From: an uncultured SAR86 cluster bacterium | GTDB lineage: Bacteria > Pseudomonadota > Gammaproteobacteria > Magnimaribacterales > D2472 | Assembly (NCBI GenBank): GCA_902551185.1 | Contig: CACDCN010000008.1 | Span: 1 to 50,211 of the forward strand | Direction: 5' to 3' | Length of the DNA: 50,211 nucleotides | Shown: positions 18,049 through 26,514 of the stretch, one piece after another | How the letters are laid out: every line of letters starts with the position of its first letter | Position numbering within the stretch: position 1 is the stretch's first letter | Translations under genes and position numbers: made by a program | The notes under the pieces: generated by a model | Databases searched by the model: none | Told to the model about the DNA's origin: nothing | Seen by the model: the letters and a program-made list of their open reading frames with translations, nothing else

Positions 18049-18447
18049 TTATTTTCGCCAACCGCCTCTATCAAAGATTCTTAAGTATGTAAGTTGGTCA
18101 TGATCTGAATCATTTACTACTTTACAATAATCTCCTGACTCTACCAAAATAACATCTCCAGCAGATAGTTCATATGAATCTTTGTGCTCTATTCCATGAG
18201 ATGGATTTGTACCATGCCCATCATCAGAGTTCGTATATTCAACAATTTCCATGGTGCCTCTACCATTTGTTATGACATAAACAACATCTGAATCAATAAG
18301 CTTGTGGCCTTTAGTCGATTTTCCAGGCTCAATTACAGTTTTACTTGCAATAATTCTTTGCAGTAAATCATTGGTCCAAACGGTATATTCATCAGTTGAT
18401 TTTTGTGGTGATCCGCCTATTCTAAAATTAGTATATTTTTTAGCCAT
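18049..18447 (-). CDS. Cupin-domain protein
   Basis: The ORF track extends to 18552, but an AAGGAA ribosome binding site 6 bases upstream supports the ATG at 18447, giving 132 residues beginning MAKKYTNFR. The middle has the single-domain cupin pattern: IEPGKSTKGHKL as first motif, then YELSAGDVILVESGDYCKVVNDSD as second. Metal ligands are partly preserved (His in STKGHK). The role is unknown. It is divergent from metY, with about 136 bases between the starts. Confidence 0.65.
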   Translation of the reverse strand: MAKKYTNFRIGGSPQKSTDEYTVWTNDLLQRIIASKTVIEPGKSTKGHKLIDSDVVYVITNGRGTMEIVEYTNSDDGHGTNPSHGIEHKDSYELSAGDVILVESGDYCKVVNDSDHDQLTYLRIFDRGGWRK

Positions 18448-18583
18448 ATTAAATTTCCTTGAGACATTATAAGTATTTGTTATGAATATTCTAGTATATA
18501 TTTTATATAAGGGTGTCGCTATTAGGCATAATTTAATATACTTAATAATCAAAATTCATAAGTTTATAGAGGAGTTAAGCCCA

Positions 18584-19876
18584 ATGAGTAAAACGTATAC
18601 AAATCCAGAAACAATCGGTCTTCATGCTGGATGGAGAAAAGATGAGAATACTAATTCAGTAGCAGTTCCAATTCATCAAACATCAAGTTTCCAATTTGAT
18701 GATTGTGATCATGCTGCCAATTTGTTTGCTTTATCCGAGCTAGGAAATATTTATTCAAGGATTATGAATCCAACATGTGCAGTGCTTGAAGACAGAATGG
18801 CAGCACTTGAAGGTGGTGTGGGTGCTTTAGCTGTAGCCTCGGGTCAAGCTGCTTCAGCATATGCCATTCAGAATATTGCTCGTAAAGGAGACAATATAGT
18901 AGCGTCATCGCATTTATATGGAGGCACTTATAACCAATTCAAAAATCCAATGTCTGATATGGGTATTGAAGTTAGATTTGTAGATCCTGCTGATCCTAAT
19001 AATTTTGCGGAAGCAACAGATGAAAATACTCGAGCTTATTATGGAGAGGTGCTTCCAAATCCTAGCTTTGAGGTATTTCCTATTTCTGAGGTTGCTGAAA
19101 TTGGACGACCATTAGGGATTCCATTAATTGTTGATAACACTGCAGCGCCCGTAATATGCAAACCTTTTGATCATGGTGCGGCTGTATTAATTCACTCCAC
19201 AACTAAATTTATAGGTGGTCATGGTACGTCTATAGGGGGAATTATTGTTGATAGTGGAAATTTTGATTGGGAAGCATTTCCTGAAAGACAACCAGCATTA
19301 AATACACCTGATCCTTCATATGGTGGTGCAGTATGGACTGAGGCTGTAAAACCATTAGGACCAATCGCTTACATCCTCAAAGCAAGAACAACCATCTTGA
19401 GGGATATGGGAGCAGCAATGAGTCCTTTTAATGCATTTATGTTTATACAAGGTCTTGAGACTCTTGCATTAAGAATGAGGGAACATTCAGCAAATGCAGA
19501 AATCGTTGCTAAATATCTATCTGAACATGATTCAGTTGAAAGAGTTATATATCCATCAGTTATGGATGGTTATGCCAAAGAAAGAGCTGAAAAATATCTT
19601 TCAAGAGGAAATGGAGGTTTAATGGGTTTTGAAGTTAAAGGTGGCAGAGAGTCTGGTGAGAAATTCATTAATGCACTTGAAATGGTATATCATGTTGCAA
19701 ATATTGGAGACTCACGAAGTCTTGCGATTCATCCTGGTAGTACGACCCATAGCCAATTAACAGAAGAAGAACTTCTATCTGCCGGTATTACCCCAGGCTT
19801 TGTTAGATTATCAATAGGCTTGGAACACCCAGATGATATTATTGCTGACTTTGAGCAAGCCTTATCGAAGATATAA
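18584..19876 (+). CDS. metY: O-acetylhomoserine (thiol)-lyase-type PLP enzyme
   Basis: A GAGGAG site before ATG 18584 makes the true protein 430 residues (MSKTYTNPETIGLHAGW); the 34 residues upstream in the ORF track are not family sequence. It belongs to the Cys/Met metabolism PLP family: HQTSSFQF, NPTCAVLEDRMAALEGG, ASGQAASAYAI, VDNTAAP and the PLP-lysine segment HSTTKFIGGHG are present. The length and the long central insertion (FPERQPALNTPDPSYGG) point to O-acetylhomoserine sulfhydrylase rather than MetB or MetZ. It would make homocysteine from sulfide, giving methionine independent of cysteine. It heads the transcript that continues into the ccm genes. I saw no SAM riboswitch upstream. 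Confidence 0.92.
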   Translation: MSKTYTNPETIGLHAGWRKDENTNSVAVPIHQTSSFQFDDCDHAANLFALSELGNIYSRIMNPTCAVLEDRMAALEGGVGALAVASGQAASAYAIQNIARKGDNIVASSHLYGGTYNQFKNPMSDMGIEVRFVDPADPNNFAEATDENTRAYYGEVLPNPSFEVFPISEVAEIGRPLGIPLIVDNTAAPVICKPFDHGAAVLIHSTTKFIGGHGTSIGGIIVDSGNFDWEAFPERQPALNTPDPSYGGAVWTEAVKPLGPIAYILKARTTILRDMGAAMSPFNAFMFIQGLETLALRMREHSANAEIVAKYLSEHDSVERVIYPSVMDGYAKERAEKYLSRGNGGLMGFEVKGGRESGEKFINALEMVYHVANIGDSRSLAIHPGSTTHSQLTEEELLSAGITPGFVRLSIGLEHPDDIIADFEQALSKI

Positions 19877-19882
19877 TAAGTT

Positions 19883-20398
19883 TTGAGCCAAGAATTAGTT
19901 ACTTACATAGTTCTTGGATCAAATCAAAGACTCAAAAATATAAAAATTCCTTCATCTACCAAGGTGGAGGAATATCTTTTAGCAAATTTTGATGATAATA
20001 ATTTAATTGTAAAAACAATAGATAGTTTAGTTTCTAATGCTAAAGGAAACTTAGTTGTATTGTTGCCACCATCTTCACTACCTAATAAAAAATCCAAAGA
20101 AATTCTTAAAAAGATTTCTATGATTGATTTATCGGCATGGGGCTGGTTTCAATTTAATAAAAAGAATAATGATATTATTCAAAACTTAAAAAAAATATCA
20201 TCTGCTATGAGAAGTATTCCAAATCTAGAACAGGGAATATTTTTTAATAAAAGATTATATTTTTCAGTCGGAGGCATTGGTGCTTTTGGAGCTCAACCTT
20301 TTAAGGAAATATCTAAAAGATTTTATTCAAGAATTGATCCACAAAACCCATTACCACCACTTATAATAAGAACCAAAAATTTAGAATTATTTAAATGA
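19883..20398 (+). CDS. Unassigned protein, possible degenerate family-2 glycosyltransferase remnant
   Basis: 171 residues, starting at TTG 7 bases after metY and overlapping ccmA by four bases (ATGA). Residues ~95-150 (AWGWFQF..., IPNLEQGIFFNKRLYFSVGG) resemble the C-terminal part of the TIGR04283-like glycosyltransferases, with WGRFD, then a GDQAIFVRR...GGFP block. The N-terminal nucleotide-sugar motif (VIIPxLNE) and the DxD aspartates are not visible; the matching place reads LVVLLPPSSLP. The protein may be inactive or repurposed. It has no signal peptide. Confidence 0.45.
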   Translation: MSQELVTYIVLGSNQRLKNIKIPSSTKVEEYLLANFDDNNLIVKTIDSLVSNAKGNLVVLLPPSSLPNKKSKEILKKISMIDLSAWGWFQFNKKNNDIIQNLKKISSAMRSIPNLEQGIFFNKRLYFSVGGIGAFGAQPFKEISKRFYSRIDPQNPLPPLIIRTKNLELFK

Positions 20399-20970
20399 AT
20401 ACAGATCAATTAGTTAGTGCAGAAAATATAGCTTATAAAATTAATGACAATAAACTTTTTCATAATATTTCCTTTATTCTTGAGAAAGGCAAGGCATTAC
20501 ATATCTGCGGATCAAATGGATCTGGGAAATCTACTTTAATTAGAATTATTCTAGGTATAACAACTCAAACTAAAGGTGATATTAGTATTTTTTCTGAAAA
20601 GAAAATTTGTTACTTAGGCCATAAAAATGCAATCAAGTCATATTTGAGCATCGAAGACAATCTTTTGATTATGGGTTTAACAACTCATTCAAATATCAAT
20701 AAATATATAGACATTCTTGAGTTAAGAGATTGCTTGGATGTTATTGTAGGAAACTTGTCTTTTGGACAGCAAAAGAAAGTATCTCTGTTAAGAGTGTTCT
20801 TAAATGATTCAGATTTAATAATATTAGATGAGCCGTTTGTAGGATTAGATTCTTATACCCAAGATCTACTAAATAAATTTTTAATTGAAGAATTAAATTC
20901 AAAAAAAGGGTTGATATTTACGTCTCATATTAAGTGTGAAATAAATTCAAAGACAATTAATCTAGAATAA
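20395..20970 (+). CDS. ccmA: Heme exporter ATP-binding protein CcmA
   Basis: A 191-residue ABC ATPase for System I cytochrome c maturation. Walker A is GSNGSGKST, the signature reads LSFGQQKKVSLLRVF and Walker B LIILDEPFVGLD, followed by the switch His in FTSHIK. CcmA drives release of heme-loaded CcmE from the CcmC-CcmE complex. It starts the ccm block and overlaps ccmB by one base. Confidence 0.93.
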   Translation: MNTDQLVSAENIAYKINDNKLFHNISFILEKGKALHICGSNGSGKSTLIRIILGITTQTKGDISIFSEKKICYLGHKNAIKSYLSIEDNLLIMGLTTHSNINKYIDILELRDCLDVIVGNLSFGQQKKVSLLRVFLNDSDLIILDEPFVGLDSYTQDLLNKFLIEELNSKKGLIFTSHIKCEINSKTINLE

Positions 20971-21617
20971 TGAAAATATTTTATTTAGAGCATTTAAAGC
21001 TAAGAAAAAAAACAAGGAGTTGGCTTGGGCCTATTTTAGTTTTTTCACTTATTATGATCGCATACCCATTAACAGTTGAATTTTTACAAACAAACCTTGA
21101 GAAGAGCTTTTATTCTTTATTATGGATCTCTATATTATTATCTATGATGCTTGCAACTGAAGATATCTTCCTAGAAGATTTTAGCGATGGCACATTAGAG
21201 CAAACGATAATATCAAATACATCATTTCCTTTGTTGATTGCCAATAAGATTTTTATATACTGGTTGATGATTGGTGTCCCAATTTCATTTTTAAGTTTTC
21301 TTTTTTCTTTAAGTCTCACTCAGGATTTCAACTTAAGTTTATCAATATTCCCTTTATCAGTTGTTTCTTCGTATATATTTTTAAATCTTTTTGTATTTGG
21401 TAATGCGCTTAGTCTAAATAAAGGTTCTGTCTTAGGTGCAATCATTACCATGCCATTAGCATTACCAGTTTTAATAATTTTAGGTAAAAGTGTAATTGCT
21501 ATAGAGTTTGGAATAAATTATCTTGAATTTTTGCTCTTATTATTAGGAATCTTATCTATTATAATAACTATAGTACCTTTTATAATATCTTATGTAATTA
21601 AAGCTCATCTAGAGTAA
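20970..21617 (+). CDS. ccmB: Heme exporter protein CcmB
   Basis: A 215-residue inner-membrane protein with six hydrophobic spans, starting at the last base of the ccmA stop codon. The early LEHLKLRKKTRSW and EDFSDGTLEQTIIS blocks correspond to conserved CcmB segments. It is the membrane subunit paired with CcmA. The family match is mainly by topology and position, supported by those segments. Confidence 0.9.
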   Translation: MKIFYLEHLKLRKKTRSWLGPILVFSLIMIAYPLTVEFLQTNLEKSFYSLLWISILLSMMLATEDIFLEDFSDGTLEQTIISNTSFPLLIANKIFIYWLMIGVPISFLSFLFSLSLTQDFNLSLSIFPLSVVSSYIFLNLFVFGNALSLNKGSVLGAIITMPLALPVLIILGKSVIAIEFGINYLEFLLLLLGILSIIITIVPFIISYVIKAHLE

Positions 21618-21642
21618 AGATTATTCAAGCACACAAGTAAAA

Positions 21643-22374
21643 GTGATAAAAAGATTTATACATCAATTCGCATCGCCTAAAACTTATTTATTTCAAGTGA
21701 ATAAGGTATATAGATATATTTTTTATATCTCATTAATCATTTACTCATTCTCATTGACATGGGGCCTTTTATTTACTCCGGAAGATTTTGTTCAAGGAAA
21801 TTCATATAGAATAATCTATTTACATGTTCCAGCCTCTTTTATATCACAATCTCTTTATGCGATCATGGCGATAGCAAGTATCACCTACCTTATATGGAGA
21901 GTGAAGCTAGCAGCATATTTTATTATTGCAATTGCACCAATCGGTGCCATGACTACTTTTATAGCACTTATTTCAGGATCAATCTGGGGTATTCCAACAT
22001 GGGGTACATGGTGGCAATGGGATGCAAGGATTACATCAACACTGATATTATTTATTATGTATTTAGGACTTATTTCTCTTCATAATTCTTTTAGTAACTA
22101 CGAAAAGGCAGATAAATTATTGTCATGGTTGGTCATTGTTGGTTTTGTAAATATACCTATTATTAAAAAATCAGTAGATTGGTGGAGTACATTACATCAG
22201 TCTGCTTCGATTACATTAACTGATAAACCATCTATTGATCCTTCAATGTTATACCCTTTGATTGGTTGTATAATTGGCTTCTTTGGACTAATTATTTGCT
22301 TGGTAATTCTTTCTTCAAAATACCAAATCTTTAAAAGAGAAAGAAAAAAGTCATGGGTTAAAGAGTATGTTTGA
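21643..22374 (+). CDS. ccmC: Heme exporter/ligation protein CcmC
   Basis: A 243-residue, six-span protein with GTG start. The heme-handling tryptophan-rich loop WGTWWQWDARITS is diagnostic, and the flanking histidines appear in LHVPASF and LHQSASI. CcmC delivers heme to CcmE. The stop lies inside the start of ccmD (8-base overlap). Confidence 0.95.
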   Translation: MIKRFIHQFASPKTYLFQVNKVYRYIFYISLIIYSFSLTWGLLFTPEDFVQGNSYRIIYLHVPASFISQSLYAIMAIASITYLIWRVKLAAYFIIAIAPIGAMTTFIALISGSIWGIPTWGTWWQWDARITSTLILFIMYLGLISLHNSFSNYEKADKLLSWLVIVGFVNIPIIKKSVDWWSTLHQSASITLTDKPSIDPSMLYPLIGCIIGFFGLIICLVILSSKYQIFKRERKKSWVKEYV

Positions 22375-22534
22375 GTTTGCATTTTCATCTGTTAGAGAGG
22401 CTATACACATGAATGGTCATGGTGTATATGTTTGGACTGTATTTTTAATCGTAATAACTAACATCACATACTTCTTTATTAACTATAAAAATAAAATTAA
22501 TAAAATTAAAAATAAATTAGATGCATCCTCATAG
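22367..22534 (+). CDS. ccmD: Heme exporter protein CcmD (55 residues)
   Basis: This gene is too short for the ORF track. It reads MFEFAFSSVREAIHMNGHGVYVWTV... to a TAG at 22532. It has the MNGHGxYVW motif and a single membrane span followed by a basic cytoplasmic tail (KNKINKIKNKLD), as CcmD should. It overlaps ccmC by 8 bases and ccmE by 14 bases. CcmD stabilises the CcmC-CcmE-CcmAB complex. Confidence 0.93.
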   Translation: MFEFAFSSVREAIHMNGHGVYVWTVFLIVITNITYFFINYKNKINKIKNKLDASS

Positions 22535-22931
22535 AAGAAAAAGATTATTCAATATTATACTTGTTCTTTTATTTTCAACCTCAGGAATAGGCTTAATATT
22601 ATATTCTTTAAATACAAATTTAGATTATTTTTTTACTCCCACTGAGCTTAAAAACATTAATATTCAAGAAGATAAGAGAATAAAGATTGGCGGAATGGTT
22701 TTAGAAAATTCTGTAGTTAGAGAACAATCAAAGGTTATATTTACTGTTACAGATTATAAAAACTATATCGAAGTTGTTTATGAAGGTATCGTCCCAGACT
22801 TATTTAAAGAGGGTAGCGGCGTTGTTGCATTAGGCTTTATGCAAAATGAGACTTTTTATGCACAAGAAGTATTGGCAAAACATGATGAAAATTATATGCC
22901 GCCTAATTTAAACATTAATAATGATAATTGA
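22521..22931 (+). CDS. ccmE: Cytochrome c maturation heme chaperone CcmE
   Basis: 136 residues with an N-terminal membrane anchor (FNIILVLLFSTSGIGLILY) after a basic HPHRRKR start, then an OB-fold domain (IKIGGMVLENSV, FTVTDYKNYIEVVYEGIVPDLF). The C-terminal AKHDENYMPP holds the histidine that binds heme covalently and the conserved tyrosine. It is somewhat short, ending soon after this motif. It overlaps ccmF by 11 bases. Confidence 0.95.
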   Translation: MHPHRRKRLFNIILVLLFSTSGIGLILYSLNTNLDYFFTPTELKNINIQEDKRIKIGGMVLENSVVREQSKVIFTVTDYKNYIEVVYEGIVPDLFKEGSGVVALGFMQNETFYAQEVLAKHDENYMPPNLNINNDN

Positions 22932-24807
22932 GATTTCACATTTCCTATCTATCTTAGCAACAGGATTATTTCTCCTTGTTGGATTAATATCTTTTATTAC
23001 AACTGATACCAAATATACTGCAAATTTAATCAGCAGAACTTTTTCCCATGGATTTCTGCTATTACTTGTTTCATTTATTATTTATATATGGCTAGCAATT
23101 ACAGATAACTTTAGTGTTCAATATATTGCAAATCACTCTAATACAGAATTACCAGTTTTTTATAAAATATCTTCTATTTGGAGTGCACATGAAGGGTCAA
23201 TGTTTCTTTGGATAATATTTATAGCATTATGGGGATTTATTTTTAACATCAATATAAAGAATGATGAAGTGTTAAAACCTAAGAGCATTGGTGTTATATC
23301 ATTAATTTTAGTAGGTTTTTTATTATTTCTGCTTTTAACCTCTAATCCTTTTGAAATAATATTACCGATTGCACCATTAAATGGTGCTGATATTAATCCG
23401 GTTCTTCAAGATCCTGCTTTAGCCATTCACCCTCCAACTTTATATTTGGGCTATGTTGGCTTTGTTATCCCATTTGCTTGCGCAATCTCATTTTTAATTA
23501 ATGGAAATCCTGATGTTAGATGGGAAAAGCTAGTTCAAAAATGGTCAGTATTAGCATGGGTTTTTCTAACAATTGGTATAACTTTAGGTAGTTGGTGGGC
23601 ATATTATGAATTAGGATGGGGAGGGTATTGGTTTTGGGATCCCGTTGAAAATGTTGCTTTAATGCCATGGTTAGCTGCTACTGCTTTTCTTCATTCTTTG
23701 AGTGTTTCTATAAAATCTTATCATCTTAGAGTCTGGACAATTTTATTATCAATTTCTGTTTTTTCTTTAAGTCTTTTTGGAGCATTTATAGTCAGGTCAG
23801 GAATAATTGATAGCGTTCATTCTTTTGCAAATGATCCTGATAGAGGCCTATATTTATTAATGTTTATTGGAATAATCTTAATTATTTCTTTATCTCTTTT
23901 TATATTAAGATTTTCTATGATTAGACCAATAGGCAATATAAAACGTTTTTCAAAAGAGTCATTTATATCAATTAATAATATCTTTTTTGGTTCATTAATA
24001 TTCTCGGTGATGCTTGGAGTAACCTATCCACTAGTATATGAATACTTATTTGATCAAAAAATAAGTGTTGGGGCCCCTTTCTATAATGCAATATTTATTC
24101 CAATAGTATTAATAGCTAGCTTATTTTTATTCCTTTCAGTTGACTCTAAATGGTCTCGAAATTTAAATTTTAATTTCTTTAGATCTCCTATGATAGTTTC
24201 AATAATTCTTTCAATAGCCTCAGTAATTGTATTGATATATTTTTTCCAAACAAATAATTTAACATTCTTGATATCAGTTTATGTTGGATTACTAATAATA
24301 TTTAGATACTGTATTGAAATTTTTAATTCCTTTTATTTTAAAAAATTTATTAACCCCTTCAGTGCAATTGCCCATTTGGCACTGGGACTACTTTTATTAT
24401 CAATATCATTTAATAGCTTGTTAAGTACTGAAAGGGCATTAAGTATTAGGCTGGACTCAATAGAAGAATACAAAGATTTAAAGATTTATTTTAAAGATAT
24501 CAAAGTAGTTAAAAATTCCAATCATGATTCAATAAAAGCTTTATTTTTTATTGAAAATTCTAGAGGTAATATAGTTGAATTAAGTCCTGAAAAAAGAAGG
24601 TATCGCACCAGAGGACAAATTACAACCGAAACAGCAATTCATATAAGCCCTTTAAGAGATATTTATATAACAATAGGAGATCAACTTGATAACGGTAATT
24701 GGGTTGTCAATGTGCAACTTAATTATTTTATTAGGTGGATATGGTTCTCTGGATGCTTAATGGCGATGGCAGGAATAGTGTTAATATTTTCTAAAAGGAA
24801 AGTTTAA
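22921..24807 (+). CDS. ccmF: Cytochrome c heme lyase subunit CcmF
   Basis: A 628-residue polytopic protein. WGGYWFWDPVENVALMPWL is the tryptophan-rich heme motif, preceded by GSWWAYYELGW. HSLSVSIKSYHLRVWTILLS and VRSGIIDSVHSFANDP contribute conserved residues of the heme-ligand region. The large C-terminal periplasmic segment (residues ~495-600) is present. It attaches heme to apocytochrome together with CcmH/I. Confidence 0.96.
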   Translation: MIIEISHFLSILATGLFLLVGLISFITTDTKYTANLISRTFSHGFLLLLVSFIIYIWLAITDNFSVQYIANHSNTELPVFYKISSIWSAHEGSMFLWIIFIALWGFIFNINIKNDEVLKPKSIGVISLILVGFLLFLLLTSNPFEIILPIAPLNGADINPVLQDPALAIHPPTLYLGYVGFVIPFACAISFLINGNPDVRWEKLVQKWSVLAWVFLTIGITLGSWWAYYELGWGGYWFWDPVENVALMPWLAATAFLHSLSVSIKSYHLRVWTILLSISVFSLSLFGAFIVRSGIIDSVHSFANDPDRGLYLLMFIGIILIISLSLFILRFSMIRPIGNIKRFSKESFISINNIFFGSLIFSVMLGVTYPLVYEYLFDQKISVGAPFYNAIFIPIVLIASLFLFLSVDSKWSRNLNFNFFRSPMIVSIILSIASVIVLIYFFQTNNLTFLISVYVGLLIIFRYCIEIFNSFYFKKFINPFSAIAHLALGLLLLSISFNSLLSTERALSIRLDSIEEYKDLKIYFKDIKVVKNSNHDSIKALFFIENSRGNIVELSPEKRRYRTRGQITTETAIHISPLRDIYITIGDQLDNGNWVVNVQLNYFIRWIWFSGCLMAMAGIVLIFSKRKV

Positions 24808-24810
24808 ATT

Positions 24811-25332
24811 ATGAAATTTTTATTTAAGTCCATAGTTTTATTATTACCTTTGGCATTTATAGCAATGTTTTATATCCTTTTGACAGACGAGGATGCATAC
24901 CCTGGAACTGATTATAAAACATTTGATATTCCGAAATTTCAGCTTGAAAATCTAGAAAATACTAAATTAATTGATAATGATGAAATCAAAGGCAGCTTTA
25001 TTCTGAATGTATGGGCTAGTTGGTGCATTACTTGTCGAGTTGAGCACCCATTCTTAATGAATCTTAAAAATCAAGGAATTAAAATAATTGGATTAAATTA
25101 TAAAGATGAAAGATCCGATGCCATTGAATGGTTGGATAAATATGGGAACCCATATGAGATAACAGTTCATGATTTAAAGGGCTCTTTAGCACTCGATCTT
25201 GGTGTAACAGGCGCACCTGAAACATTTTTGGTTAGTAATGGAAAGGTAGTGGCACATTATCAGGGAGAGGTTAATGATGCTATATGGAGTAATGTATTCT
25301 TACCAATTATTAAAGAAAAGGGAATGTTTTAA
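24811..25332 (+). CDS. ccmG: Thiol:disulfide oxidoreductase CcmG/DsbE
   Basis: 173 residues with one N-terminal membrane span (residues ~5-25) and a periplasmic thioredoxin fold. The active site is WASWCITCRVEHP and the cis-proline loop is GVTGAPETFLV, both as in DsbE. It keeps apocytochrome CxxCH cysteines reduced. It starts 3 bases after ccmF. Confidence 0.95.
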   Translation: MKFLFKSIVLLLPLAFIAMFYILLTDEDAYPGTDYKTFDIPKFQLENLENTKLIDNDEIKGSFILNVWASWCITCRVEHPFLMNLKNQGIKIIGLNYKDERSDAIEWLDKYGNPYEITVHDLKGSLALDLGVTGAPETFLVSNGKVVAHYQGEVNDAIWSNVFLPIIKEKGMF

Positions 25333-25333
25333 G

Positions 25334-25705
25334 ATGAAAATGTTTTATATTTTTTTAATCTTAATTTCAGCAAATATTTCATCAGATTCTTTATATGGAT
25401 TTGAGAATGAAGCAAATGAAACTAGATTTAATAATTTAATAAAAGATATAAGATGTCCAAAGTGTACTTCGGGCTCATTATCAAGCTCTAATGCTCCGAT
25501 ATCAGAAGACTTAAAATTAAAGATTGTATCAATGATTCAAGAAGGTAAAAGCGATCAAGAAATAAAGGATTATGTGACATCTAGATTTGGGAAAGAATCA
25601 TTATATGAACCAGAATTTAATAATAGTACTTATATTTTATGGCTTGCACCATTTGTAGTTTTATTTCTTGCTTTACTCATTTTTATATATAGAAAGAAAA
25701 CGTAA
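25334..25705 (+). CDS. ccmH: Cytochrome c maturation protein CcmH
   Basis: The ATG at 25334 (MKMFYIFLILISANISSDSL) gives a signal peptide and 123 residues; the 20 residues upstream in the ORF track overlap ccmG in another frame. The redox motif is IRCPKCTSGSLSSSNAP (canonical form RCxxCQ..S). The C-terminal membrane anchor is ILWLAPFVVLFLALLIFIYRKK. It is the single-domain CcmH, with the TPR part encoded separately as the next gene. Confidence 0.93.
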   Translation: MKMFYIFLILISANISSDSLYGFENEANETRFNNLIKDIRCPKCTSGSLSSSNAPISEDLKLKIVSMIQEGKSDQEIKDYVTSRFGKESLYEPEFNNSTYILWLAPFVVLFLALLIFIYRKKT

Positions 25706-26490
25706 TGCTTCCATTCTATTTGTTAACTTTTTTTGCAGCTTTGCCAATTCTTGCATATATCATGGCACAGAAGACTAACAATAAAGGAATGGTTATTGGT
25801 TTCACTACAATAGTTCTATCTTTATGTTTAGTGATATTTGTTAGTAAATTTGCAATATTGGGAAGTCTTCAAAAACAAATATTAAATAATAATATTTTTG
25901 ATCAAATATATATTGATTCAAAAATTTCAAGCGAGCATTTAAAAGAAATAGAAGCTCTCCTTAATGAAGATGAATTAAAGAATTGGTTAGTTGGACTTAC
26001 CACCGAAGCAATTAATCTAGAGAAGCTAAATTCAGCTGAAAGTTTAATAACATTTTCTGAAAAGTTTTTTATAACAAACAACGAAAAATTAATATTTTAT
26101 GGGTTGTATACAAATTTAAGAGACGCAAGATTCCCTGAATATAAGAATGTAGTCTTTTCAGTAGATGCTAAATCTGAGTTACCTTGCTCAATTAAAAGCG
26201 GCAATATAGATCTTTTTATAATGAACGGTCCTAACATACCAATAGCCAAGAAAGAAATCGATGATATTAAAGACATGATATTAACCAATCTAGATAGTGT
26301 GATTCCTGGATTTGATTTAGCATCGGCCCACCTTAATCAAGAAACAATAGAATTCAATATTAAAATATCTTGTATTGATAATTCTGACTTTTTTTATGTT
26401 AAAAATCTCATAGTTTTAAATCAAACTAGTACTGATAATAAATATAAAATTAATTTAAATGAATGGTTAAAAACACCACAAGAGTTATAA
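25705..26490 (+). CDS. ccmI: CcmI-like cytochrome c biogenesis protein (reduced)
   Basis: 261 residues. It starts with two membrane spans (residues ~3-20 and ~30-50) as CcmI does, followed by a short helical region that is poor in recognisable TPR units. The C-terminal half (DLFIMNGPNIPIAKKEI..., NLDSVIPGFDLASAHL...) follows the pattern of the C-terminal periplasmic domain of gammaproteobacterial CcmI. It would hold apocytochrome c for CcmF/H. The assignment leans on position and topology. It overlaps the ccmH stop by one base. Confidence 0.7.
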   Translation: MLPFYLLTFFAALPILAYIMAQKTNNKGMVIGFTTIVLSLCLVIFVSKFAILGSLQKQILNNNIFDQIYIDSKISSEHLKEIEALLNEDELKNWLVGLTTEAINLEKLNSAESLITFSEKFFITNNEKLIFYGLYTNLRDARFPEYKNVVFSVDAKSELPCSIKSGNIDLFIMNGPNIPIAKKEIDDIKDMILTNLDSVIPGFDLASAHLNQETIEFNIKISCIDNSDFFYVKNLIVLNQTSTDNKYKINLNEWLKTPQEL

Positions 26491-26491
26491 T
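26486..26491 (+). promoter_or_regulatory. Candidate -10 element for the smc operon
   Basis: TATAAT overlaps the end of ccmI, 24 bases before the smc ATG. A weak TGGTTA lies 16 bases upstream as a possible -35. It suggests that smc-zipA-lig has its own promoter rather than depending on the ccm transcript. Confidence 0.4.
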
Positions 26492-26514
26492 ATATTCAGT
26501 AAATAACTCTTAAA

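Noticed and set aside
18448-18583. SAM riboswitch upstream of metY
   Set aside because: I looked for SAM-I, SAM-II and SAM-V-like conserved segments and found none; only an AT-rich divergent promoter region is visible.
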